Below, piece by piece: positions 7,468 through 14,252 of a stretch of DNA of 15,444 bases; position 1 is the first letter of the stretch, and each line of letters opens with the position of its first letter. The position numbers were made by a program, and so were the translations under genes. The DNA lies in the NCBI GenBank assembly GCA_012026855.1, contig VEOV01000059.1, forward strand, positions 1 through 15,444, in the 5' to 3' direction. The notes under the pieces are model-generated. The model worked only from the letters and a program-made list of their open reading frames with translations. It was not told where the DNA came from and ran no database searches. Origin of the DNA: Geobacter sp. (GTDB lineage Bacteria; Desulfobacterota; Desulfuromonadia; Geobacterales; DSM-12255).

Positions 7468-7598
7468 TTGACTGTAATTTTTGTTAATGCTATTTTGTGC
7501 CATTCATGAGCGCAGAGAACCTCAAATCCGGCAATCCGTTCCTGACTATATTGTGATTATAATGCCAGTTGCACCATAAATGGCGTAATTTAAGGGGG
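7468..7598 (+). promoter_or_regulatory. Promoter region of the three-lipoprotein operon
   Basis: This 151-base gap holds two candidate promoters. The upstream one is TTGACT (7468-7473), 17 bases, TATTTT (7491-7496), close to sigma70 consensus. The second is a perfect TATAAT (7558-7563) with no clear -35 box. A Shine-Dalgarno AAGGGG (7592-7597) precedes the ATG at 7604 by six bases. No terminator for the preceding GGDEF gene is visible, so some readthrough is possible. Confidence 0.5.
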
Positions 7599-7603
7599 TT
7601 TAA

Positions 7604-9016
7604 ATGAAAAAACTGCATGCACTACTGTTGTTGTCAACCGCTGTTTTGTTAACCGGCTGCGGCGGAACCATGTTCACCTCGTACCCAAACAAGATTCAAC
7701 CTTTGACCCACTCCCTCAGTACCGGCGCCCCCCTTAACTTCGATCAGATTCTGGTTGATGAAACCAAAGGGAGCGACCTGATCCTCTACAACATGGAGCG
7801 TGGCAGGGTGGCACACATCCTCGGCAAGCAGGATATGAGCATGAACGACTTCAGGGCATCTATCGACAAGATGGAGGACAACGACAAGAAGGCCATCGTC
7901 AGTGCTTCCAATGTGGCCCAGAATCTCGGCAGCGTCTTTACCAATGACAATGCCATTGCCTACGAAGGTGAAGGTTACGAGCGGGTCCTGGTGCATCATT
8001 ATCAGTCACTCAACTATCTGAGAAAGAAAAACCTTGAGGGGGCCGGAGTAGAGGTCCGCCGGGCCAACTTCGAGCAGGAAGAGGCGCTGAAGCGCTTCGA
8101 AAAAGAGGTTGAAAAGGCCCAGAAGGCCGCAGAAGAGAAGAAAGTCGACAACAAGAGCATGTCAAACGTCGACAAGCAGTATGCCCAGATGGACGAAGTG
8201 GCCGGCAAAGTGAAGAACTCCTTCCAGAACGCCTACACCTTCTACATTTCCGGTTTCATCTATGAACTGCTCAACCAGAAGAACGATGCCTACATTGATT
8301 ACAAGAAAGCCCTGGAAATCTACCCTGACAACCACTATCTGCAGAAAGATGTTGTCCGCCTGGCAGCAACCTTGAACATGGGGGATGATCTGGCTGCCCT
8401 GCAAAAACGATTCAGCATCTCCCCGGACAAAAAAGGGGCTGATGATGCCGATTCCGGCGAACTGCTGGTACTGTTTGAAGACGGCCTGGCACCGCAGAAG
8501 CATGAGGTCAAAATTTCCCTGCCAATCCCCAATGCAGGCATTGTCTCCATCGCCTTCCCGATCTACAGGGAGAAGTGGACCCCCCAGTACCCGATTAACG
8601 TTACTGTCGACAACAAGAGCGTCGGCGTTACCGAGGCGATCTGCGACGTAAGAGCGCTGGCCGTGAAAGCCCTCAAAGAGAAGATCCCGGTCATGGCAAC
8701 CCGGCAGATCATCCGGGCAGTAACCAAAGGGGTATCAAATAAGCTGGCCAAAGATCAGTTTGGCTTTGGTGGTGAACTTGCGATGAGCCTGATTAACGCT
8801 GCCACTGAGAATGCCGACCTGCGCAGCTGGCTGACACTCCCCTCAAATGCCCAGATTCTGCGGGTACCGCTGTCAGCGGGCAAGCACAAAGTTGCCATCA
8901 AACATACCAACAACCGCTTTGCCGCAGCTGATGTGGATATAAAAGCGAAAGGCAAGACCGTCCTGCAGGTTGTCAGAGTTGGCGAGAAGTTTTATACTAG
9001 CGCCACTTCCTTCTAG
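7604..9016 (+). CDS. COG3014-like TPR-containing lipoprotein
   Basis: A predicted outer-envelope lipoprotein of unknown biochemical function. Residues 1-19 are a signal peptide with the lipobox LLTGC (C19). The mature part starts with about 130 residues lacking recognisable motifs, then a charged helical, coiled-coil-like stretch (about 150-205). A TPR-like helix pair follows (about 208-240, AYTFYISGFIYELLNQKNDA and DYKKALEIYPDN). The C-terminal half looks beta-rich (about 285-470). From memory this pattern resembles COG3014 proteins, lipoproteins reported next to LpoB/YcfM-type genes; no search was run. It is first in an operon whose second gene is LpoB-like, so a role in regulating peptidoglycan synthesis or envelope assembly is plausible. 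The ATG at 7604 has a good ribosome site and gives a proper signal peptide. The whole reading frame is intact at 470 residues. Confidence 0.82.
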   Translation: MKKLHALLLLSTAVLLTGCGGTMFTSYPNKIQPLTHSLSTGAPLNFDQILVDETKGSDLILYNMERGRVAHILGKQDMSMNDFRASIDKMEDNDKKAIVSASNVAQNLGSVFTNDNAIAYEGEGYERVLVHHYQSLNYLRKKNLEGAGVEVRRANFEQEEALKRFEKEVEKAQKAAEEKKVDNKSMSNVDKQYAQMDEVAGKVKNSFQNAYTFYISGFIYELLNQKNDAYIDYKKALEIYPDNHYLQKDVVRLAATLNMGDDLAALQKRFSISPDKKGADDADSGELLVLFEDGLAPQKHEVKISLPIPNAGIVSIAFPIYREKWTPQYPINVTVDNKSVGVTEAICDVRALAVKALKEKIPVMATRQIIRAVTKGVSNKLAKDQFGFGGELAMSLINAATENADLRSWLTLPSNAQILRVPLSAGKHKVAIKHTNNRFAAADVDIKAKGKTVLQVVRVGEKFYTSATSF

Positions 9017-9098
9017 GCAGTTGGCTGCTTGCTGACAAAGGGGATTTCCCCGCTGATGCTCGTAATGCAGAGCCATAAACAAAATGCGAGGTGACAAC

Positions 9099-9707
9099 AT
9101 GAAAAGAGAATTTAGACGGGTAGTTCTGGCAGCTGCCGCCATGGTGACAATCGCCCTGGCAACCGGCTGCGCCGGCCCTCAGGTTCAGTATGGCGATGCC
9201 AAAGCCGCCACACCGATTTCCACAGGCTTCGGCTCCTCTGACCTGCAGATGATCGCTGCCTCCATGGTGGATTCCCTGATTGCCTTCCCCCCCATGGCAG
9301 AGTGGACAGCCAAGAGACGTCCGGTAATCTCGGTTGACAAGGTCAAGAACAAGACCATGCAGCACATTGACACCGAGTCAATCACCGACTCCATCCGGGC
9401 AAAACTGATCAGGTCTGGCAAGTTCAGATTCGTCGACCGGACTACCGATGCCCAGGCCATGGAAGAGCTGAAGTTTCAGCAGAGCGGCCTTGTTGATGAC
9501 AAGGCAGCCGTAGAGCTGGGCAAACAGCTTGGCGCCGAGTTCCTGCTCACCGCCAACTTCACGGAAATCAAGCAGAGGGCTGGTAGTGTTACCGATGTTT
9601 ACTACAAGTTCACCATGACCCTGAAGAACCTGAAGACCGGCATCCTTGAGTGGTCTGACGAGAAAGAAATCAGAAAACAGTCTACGAAGTCGCTCTTCGG
9701 GGGCTAA
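9099..9707 (+). CDS. lpoB: LpoB-like penicillin-binding protein activator (outer-membrane lipoprotein)
   Basis: LpoB in Escherichia coli is an outer-membrane lipoprotein that reaches through the periplasm and stimulates PBP1B. This 202-residue protein has a signal peptide with lipobox LATGC (C24). The LpoB/YcfM core is recognisable: SSDLQMIAASMVDSL, then RPVISVDKVKNKTMQHIDTE, SITDSIRAKLIRSGKFRFVDR, ELGKQLGAEFLL, and VYYKFTMTLKNLKTGILEW ending DEKEIRKQ. I start it at the ATG at 9099, which has GAGGTG five bases upstream; an in-frame ATG at 9084 would add five polar residues before the signal peptide. The stretch between the lipid anchor and the folded core is short compared with the long disordered tether of E. 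coli LpoB. It is 82 bases behind the COG3014-like gene and ends exactly where the DUF1566 gene starts. Its partner synthase is not shown. Confidence 0.87.
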   Translation: MKREFRRVVLAAAAMVTIALATGCAGPQVQYGDAKAATPISTGFGSSDLQMIAASMVDSLIAFPPMAEWTAKRRPVISVDKVKNKTMQHIDTESITDSIRAKLIRSGKFRFVDRTTDAQAMEELKFQQSGLVDDKAAVELGKQLGAEFLLTANFTEIKQRAGSVTDVYYKFTMTLKNLKTGILEWSDEKEIRKQSTKSLFGG

Positions 9708-10199
9708 ATGAAACAGTTACTGCTCATACTGCTCTGTTTTCAATTGGCAGCCTGTTCAGTGCCTGTAAAACCAAAGTTTGCCTTTTTTGAAAACGTCGTC
9801 ATTGACCAGAATACCGGTATTACCTGGGCACAGAATGCCAACCTGCCCGGCAAACCACTGGTTTCCAGCGGCGACAACAGCATTTACGAGTACCTGACGC
9901 GGCTCAATGCCACCCACTATGCCAATTATGACGACTGGCGGGTGCCAACCAGGGCAGAGCTGGAAAAAATGATCGAATATGCGAAGCTGCTTGGCTACAA
10001 CGAGACCAATCATGACACCTGGCCTTACAAGCGGCTGCGCCAGCTCGGCTTCATTGATGTGCGCAACGATCAGTACTGGACGAGTACCCGCAGTGCCCCG
10101 GACGAGATGTTTACTGCTGACATGACCAACGGCAAAGTAACGGCCCGCAGTGAAGCGAAGCAGTATTACCTCTGGCCGGTGAGAGGGGTGGGGCGGTAA
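9708..10199 (+). CDS. DUF1566 (Lcl C-terminal-like) lipoprotein
   Basis: A small predicted lipoprotein of 163 residues with signal peptide and lipobox QLAAC (C16). The mature part has the features of the DUF1566/Lcl_C domain: VIDQNTGITWAQNANLPG, an alternating aromatic region ending YDDWRVPTRAELEKMI, QYWTSTRSAP, and a terminal YYLWPVRGVGR. This domain is common in secreted and surface proteins of Geobacter-like bacteria; its function is not established. It starts at the base immediately after the LpoB stop codon (TAAATG), with a GGGGG ribosome site inside the end of the LpoB gene, so translation is likely coupled. It is last in the operon and a strong terminator follows 31 bases later. Confidence 0.82.
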   Translation: MKQLLLILLCFQLAACSVPVKPKFAFFENVVIDQNTGITWAQNANLPGKPLVSSGDNSIYEYLTRLNATHYANYDDWRVPTRAELEKMIEYAKLLGYNETNHDTWPYKRLRQLGFIDVRNDQYWTSTRSAPDEMFTADMTNGKVTARSEAKQYYLWPVRGVGR

Positions 10200-10230
10200 C
10201 CGGTAAATATGGCCGCAGTGATGAAACGCA

Positions 10231-10263
10231 AACGGGCAACCTGAAAAGGTTGCCCGTTTTTAT
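10231..10263 (+). terminator. Terminator of the lipoprotein operon, shared with convergent rimO
   Basis: The perfect 11-base stem AACGGGCAACC (10231-10241) / GGTTGCCCGTT (10248-10258) has the loop TGAAAA and is followed by TTTATTT. It lies between the DUF1566 stop at 10199 and the rimO stop at 10287, which face each other. On the minus strand the trailing sequence is GTTTGCGTTT, so it may also stop rimO transcripts, but less well. Confidence 0.92.
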
Positions 10264-10286
10264 TTATGCTGAATCTGGAGACAGGA

Positions 10287-11624
10287 TTATTCGACGATCT
10301 CGCCGATCAGGTCGTAGTCGGACGAATCGGTAATCTTCAGTTTGACGATATCACCCACATTGGCCTGGCCGGCAGTGATGTAGACCATGCCGTCGATGTC
10401 CGGCGCCTGCCTGGAGGAACGGCCCTTCAGCAGCAGCTCGCTCTCCTCACTGCCCCCCTCCACGATGACCTCTTCAAAACTGTCCATCAGTTTGCGGTTC
10501 CGCTTGAAGGAGAGTCTTGCCTGCAGCTGCATCAACTTCTTGTAGCGCTCCCTTTTCACCCGTTCCGACACCTGATCAGGCATCTCGGCCGCCGGGGTTC
10601 CCTCTTCCTTGGAATAGCAGAACACTCCCAGCCGGTCGAACTGCACCTCTTCCACAAAATGGCAGAGCTTTTTGAAATCCTCATCGGTCTCACCCGGAAA
10701 GCCGACAATCAGCGAAGTGCGCAGGGCAATGTCCGGCACTTCGGCCCGCAATTTGGCCACCAGTGCGCGGATCTGCGCTTCATTGCTGCGCCGGTTCATC
10801 CGCTTCAGCACCGGATCACTGATATGCTGCAGCGGGATATCGAGATACTTGCAGATCTTCTCTTCACTCTTGATCAGGCTGATCAAACCATCGGTAATGC
10901 CGTCCGGGTAGGCATAGAGGAGGCGTATCCAGCGCAGACCGGCAATCTTGACCAGCTCCTGCAGCAAAGTCTCCAGGGTCACGCCCCCCGGCAGGTCACT
11001 GCCGTACACGGTAATATCCTGGGCAATCAGGTTAAGCTCCCTGACACCGCCCCCCACAAGACGCCGCGCCTCTTCCAGCACCAGATCAAGCGGCCTGGAG
11101 CGGAATTTGCCCCGCAGCGACGGAATGACACAGTAGGAGCAGCAGTTGGAACACCCTTCGGCGATTTTCAGGTAGGAGTAATACCGGGGTGACGACTGCA
11201 TCCGCGGCATCTCGGTATCGTAGAGATAGTCCGGGTCACCGATGTAGCGGATCTGACCGCTGATACCACGCTTCTCGGCGATAATTTCGGCAATTTTCGG
11301 GTAGTCGCCGGTGCCGACAAAAATATCAACCTCGGGCAGCTCCTTTGCCAGGGTCTCCTGGTAGCGCTGGGGCAAACAGCCGGTAACGATCAGCAGTTTG
11401 CAGTTGGCATCGTGCTTCCGGTCAGCCAGGTCCAGAATGGTATCGATACTCTCCTGCTTGGCCTCCTTGATGAAGGAACAGGTATTGACGATGATGATAT
11501 CCGCTTGGTGCTCGTCGGTGGTGATCTCGTAGCCGTCCTTGCCCAGATAGCCGAGCATGACTTCGGCGTCCACCAGATTCTTAGGGCAGCCGAGGCTGAC
11601 CATGCTTACTTTTTCCTTACTCAC
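10287..11624 (-). CDS. rimO: Ribosomal protein S12 methylthiotransferase RimO
   Basis: RimO is a radical-SAM enzyme that adds a methylthio group to an aspartate of ribosomal protein S12. The 445-residue frame has all three parts. The N-terminal MTTase domain has its three cluster cysteines (C13 in SLGCPKNLVDAE, C49 in VNTCSF, C83 in TGCLPQRY). The radical-SAM domain has C158, C162 and C165 in EGCSNCCSYCVIP. A C-terminal TRAM-like region covers about 375-445. CPKNLVDAE separates it from the related MiaB. I use the GTG at 11624, with AGGT upstream and the expected start SKEKVSMVSLGCPKN; the frame stays open about 40 codons further up, but that stretch does not look like protein. The gene stands alone, convergent with the lipoprotein operon and divergent from the gene at 11841. 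Confidence 0.97.
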   Translation of the reverse strand: MSKEKVSMVSLGCPKNLVDAEVMLGYLGKDGYEITTDEHQADIIIVNTCSFIKEAKQESIDTILDLADRKHDANCKLLIVTGCLPQRYQETLAKELPEVDIFVGTGDYPKIAEIIAEKRGISGQIRYIGDPDYLYDTEMPRMQSSPRYYSYLKIAEGCSNCCSYCVIPSLRGKFRSRPLDLVLEEARRLVGGGVRELNLIAQDITVYGSDLPGGVTLETLLQELVKIAGLRWIRLLYAYPDGITDGLISLIKSEEKICKYLDIPLQHISDPVLKRMNRRSNEAQIRALVAKLRAEVPDIALRTSLIVGFPGETDEDFKKLCHFVEEVQFDRLGVFCYSKEEGTPAAEMPDQVSERVKRERYKKLMQLQARLSFKRNRKLMDSFEEVIVEGGSEESELLLKGRSSRQAPDIDGMVYITAGQANVGDIVKLKITDSSDYDLIGEIVE

Positions 11625-11674
11625 GTATGACCTGCCTTTTGCTTGATAAGCTCCTGTAATATATGGCAGTGGAA

Positions 11675-11703
11675 GAGATACCCGAAATGAAGACAACTGG
11701 CAA
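11675..11703 (-). promoter_or_regulatory. Possible promoter of rimO
   Basis: Read leftwards, TTGCCA (11703-11698) and TATCTC (11680-11675) are 17 bases apart and lie about 50 bases before the GTG start of rimO. The -10 box is only a partial match, so this is a candidate rather than a clear site. Confidence 0.3.
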
Positions 11704-11765
11704 GAAGATAATCCATGCCCTATTGCCCTTAAACTGCCGCTCACTGAACAGATAGTGAATCACCC

Positions 11766-11835
11766 TTGGCTTTGCAGGCTCACCTGAGTTATACATTGGT
11801 AATCAGGGGATATATTTCGTCGCATGTGCGGGAGG
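11766..11835 (+). promoter_or_regulatory. Possible promoter and ribosome site of the small envelope protein gene
   Basis: TTGGCT (11766-11771) and TATACA (11790-11795) are 18 bases apart. A GGAGG at 11831-11835 lies five bases before the ATG at 11841 and decides that start. The site is in the 216-base divergent gap shared with rimO. An imperfect dyad (TCACT 11741-11745 / AGTGA 11754-11758) lies just upstream and could be an operator, but it is weak. Confidence 0.4.
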
Positions 11836-11840
11836 CCACG

Positions 11841-12362
11841 ATGAATGGGCTGTACCGGAAAATAACTCTGCTCCTGCTGGCTGTCGGCCTGACATTCGGC
11901 TGCGCATCCAGAGCACTGATTGTCGATACGCACGGACTCAAAGATGAGGCTGTGCTCTTTGACACGATCATGCTCGATCCCAATCATCTGCATGGCGTCT
12001 ATGTCAAAAGCATAGATGGCCTGAATCCATACTCCGAACAGACACCATTTCGCCGCTATTATCAGGACACGTCACGCAACAGCCTGGCCTGGGTGCTCCC
12101 GGCGGGCACACACAAACTGAATCTGATTTTTCATGAATCAGCTACCATTCTTGGGGGAACAGCAAAATCAAATACCACTGTAATTCTGGAAATGGCGGCA
12201 CAGGGGGTATATTCCCCGCTGACGGAAATCGCTGGAGATGAGGTTGAGTGGCGGATCATCGACAAGCGTAGCGACAGCCTCATTTCCGGCCCCTGGCGCA
12301 CTCCGCTGGAAAAAGGCTTTGTCTTTATAATCAACCCTCAGATCAATCCTGACGCCTACTGA
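11841..12362 (+). CDS. Small predicted exported protein, probable lipoprotein, function unknown
   Basis: I do not recognise this 173-residue protein. The N-terminus (MNGLYRKITLLLLAVGLTFGC) is a typical signal peptide ending in a possible lipidation cysteine C21. The box LTFGC is not standard because -3 is Thr and -2 is Phe, so lipidation is likely but not certain. The remainder seems soluble and beta-rich, with LAWVLPAGTHKLNLIFHES and TTVILEMAAQGVYSPL. PAGTHKLNL resembles the P-x-G-x-H pattern of small envelope proteins with a carbohydrate-like or PEGA-like fold, but this is a weak analogy. The start is set by GGAGG five bases upstream; the frame is open further up without protein-like sequence. 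It lies between divergent rimO and the ABC exporter genes, with a 53-base gap to the latter. Co-transcription with the exporter is possible but not shown. Confidence 0.78.
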   Translation: MNGLYRKITLLLLAVGLTFGCASRALIVDTHGLKDEAVLFDTIMLDPNHLHGVYVKSIDGLNPYSEQTPFRRYYQDTSRNSLAWVLPAGTHKLNLIFHESATILGGTAKSNTTVILEMAAQGVYSPLTEIAGDEVEWRIIDKRSDSLISGPWRTPLEKGFVFIINPQINPDAY

Positions 12363-12365
12363 AAA

Positions 12366-12397
12366 TTGCAGTTTGCAAAGCCTGGCTGTCCGGACAG
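12366..12397. repeat. Two adjacent dyad-symmetric sequences upstream of the ABC exporter
   Basis: TTGCA-GTT-TGCAA (12366-12378) and the perfect 12-base palindrome CTGTCCGGACAG (12386-12397) lie side by side between the small envelope gene and the ABC genes. Neither is followed by a T-run, so they do not look like a terminator. They could be operator half-sites for a regulator of the exporter. Short palindromes also occur by chance. Confidence 0.35.
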
Positions 12398-12415
12398 TTA
12401 TGCTCTCCAATCTGA

Positions 12416-14251
12416 ATGCCTGGCAACAATGATCTGCCTTGCCACTATGCACAAGCTTTTCATTTCCATAATATTGATGTACTTTTATACAAATTCACAG
12501 TAATCGAGTTAACGATCAACCAGCTCGCCCCCTTAATTCCATATCTGCGCAGCCAATGGCGCAGCTACCTGCTTGGCGCCCTCTTTCTGGCCGGCACCAG
12601 CGGCTTTGCCCTGACAATCCCCTGGCTGCTGAAACTGGCGGTGGAGAGCATCCAGACACCACAGCATGCCAGCCACTCACCGGCCTGGTACGGCGGGGCG
12701 ATCATCGCTGCCGCCCTGCTCCATGGTGCCATCCGGGTTCTGTCCCGCACCACCCTGCTCCATACGGCGCGGCGCATTGAATTCACCCTGCGCGAGGCCA
12801 TGTATGCCCGCCTGCTGCTCCTCGATCTCAACTTCTTCAACAAGGAGCGGACCGGCGACCTGATATCCCGCTATGCCAACGACCTGACCAACGTGCGGAT
12901 GCTGGTCGGTTTCGGTGTACTCAACATCATCAACACCGTCATTGTCTACGGCGCGGCCCTCTTTCTGATGATCCGGCTGAACCCTCAACTGACCCTGTTC
13001 GCCATCCTCCCCTTTCCGGTGATGATCTTTGTCGTCAAGCGGATCAGCGCCGCCATGTTCCGCCGCTCCAAGCGGGCCCAGGAGGAGCTTGCCAGGCTCA
13101 CCAACAGTGTGGAGGAAAATATCTCGGCCGCAGCCGTGATCAAGGCATACTGCCGCGAAGAGACTGCCATTGCTTCTTTTGCCGCCGTCAGCAACAGCTA
13201 CATGGCCAGCAACATGAAGATCGCCCGGCTGCGCGGCCTGATGATCCCGGTCATGGCCGCCACCGGAGCCCTGGGCACCCTGATCGTCCTGATGATGGGG
13301 GGCGGACGGGTGGCCGCCGGCATCATGACCCTGGGCGATTTCGTCGCTTTCAACGGCTACCTGGCAATGCTCATCTGGCCGACCATCATGATGGGCTGGA
13401 TCCTCAACCTGGTCCAGCGCGGCTCGGCCTCCATGTCCCGCCTCAACGAAATCCTCCAGGCGCAGGCAGAGGTAAGTGAGCCCCAGTACCCGACCGAAGA
13501 GCAGATCAGCGGCGAGATCGAACTGCGCAACCTGAGTTTCTCCTATGGCGCAGCGCCATTGCTGCACGATATTTCCCTGACCATCCCGGCCGGCTGTCGC
13601 CTGGGGATAGTCGGCCCGGTAGGCGCCGGTAAATCGACACTGGTCCGGCTGGCGGCCCGGCTCTACCAGGTCACTGCTGGTGCGCTGCTCATTGACGGCC
13701 GGGACATCAACAGCTATCCGCTCGCAGCGCTCCGCAGGGCCATCGGCTATGTCCCCCAGGAGAGCTTCCTCTTTTCCCGCAGCATCGGCGCCAATATCGC
13801 TTTCGGCAAGGAAGCAGCCACAGAAGAGGAAATCCGGCGAGCCGCCCTGCTGGCCAGCCTGCATGGCGACGTAGCACGCTTTCCCGCAGGCTATGCCACC
13901 ATGGTCGGCGAGCGGGGCATAACCCTTTCCGGCGGGCAAAAACAGCGCACCGCCATTGCCAGGGCCCTGCTGAAAGACCCGGCCATCCTGATTCTCGATG
14001 ACCCGCTCTCGGCAGTTGATGCCGCTACCGAAGAGGAGATCCTCCAGAGCCTGAAAACAGAGTGCCGCGGCAAGACCGTCATCATCGTCTCCCACCGGCT
14101 GTCGGCCCTGCGGGACTGCGACACCATCATCTTCCTCGACAACGGCCGCATTGTGGAGCAGGGAAGCCATGGAGAGCTGCTGCAGCTAAGGGGCCGGTAT
14201 GCGGCACTGCACCATGAACAGGAGCTGCGCGCCGAAATGGAGAGGATCTGA
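12416..14251 (+). CDS. ABC exporter half-transporter, MdlA/TM287-like subunit
   Basis: A type I ABC exporter subunit with membrane domain and ATPase on one chain; 611 residues from the first possible ATG. The six-helix membrane domain covers about 40-335, with LDLNFFNKERTGDLISRYANDLTNVR as the expected loop. The ATPase has Walker A GPVGAGKST (400-408), Q-loop Q448 in YVPQES, signature LSGGQ (504-508), Walker B ILILDDP (524-530) and H-loop H560 in VSHRL. The residue after Walker B is Asp529 where active sites have Glu, as in the degenerate site of heterodimeric exporters such as MdlA or TM287. The next gene, one base away, would be its partner. Substrate unknown (drug, lipid or peptide). The start is uncertain: no ATG, GTG or TTG exists between 12419 and the conserved part at about 12530, and residues 1-30 do not look like protein. 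Confidence 0.92.
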   Translation: MPGNNDLPCHYAQAFHFHNIDVLLYKFTVIELTINQLAPLIPYLRSQWRSYLLGALFLAGTSGFALTIPWLLKLAVESIQTPQHASHSPAWYGGAIIAAALLHGAIRVLSRTTLLHTARRIEFTLREAMYARLLLLDLNFFNKERTGDLISRYANDLTNVRMLVGFGVLNIINTVIVYGAALFLMIRLNPQLTLFAILPFPVMIFVVKRISAAMFRRSKRAQEELARLTNSVEENISAAAVIKAYCREETAIASFAAVSNSYMASNMKIARLRGLMIPVMAATGALGTLIVLMMGGGRVAAGIMTLGDFVAFNGYLAMLIWPTIMMGWILNLVQRGSASMSRLNEILQAQAEVSEPQYPTEEQISGEIELRNLSFSYGAAPLLHDISLTIPAGCRLGIVGPVGAGKSTLVRLAARLYQVTAGALLIDGRDINSYPLAALRRAIGYVPQESFLFSRSIGANIAFGKEAATEEEIRRAALLASLHGDVARFPAGYATMVGERGITLSGGQKQRTAIARALLKDPAILILDDPLSAVDAATEEEILQSLKTECRGKTVIIVSHRLSALRDCDTIIFLDNGRIVEQGSHGELLQLRGRYAALHHEQELRAEMERI

Positions 14252-14252
14252 C

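Noticed and set aside
7453..7603. Possible cyclic-dinucleotide (GEMM) riboswitch before the lipoprotein operon, given the neighbouring GGDEF gene
   Set aside because: I looked for the conserved GEMM core and tetraloop-receptor pattern in this and the other gaps (5117-5233, 11625-11840) and saw none.
11625..11744. N-terminal extension of RimO by 40 residues
   Set aside because: The extension is not protein-like, and GTG at 11624 with AGGT upstream gives the normal RimO start just before SLGCPKN.
12677..14170. Long open frame on the minus strand opposite the first ABC gene (497 codons)
   Set aside because: It mirrors the codons of a convincing ABC protein; the translation is low-complexity (rich in Gly, Asp, Gln, His), has no known motif and no ribosome site. 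It is a by-product of GC-rich coding sequence.
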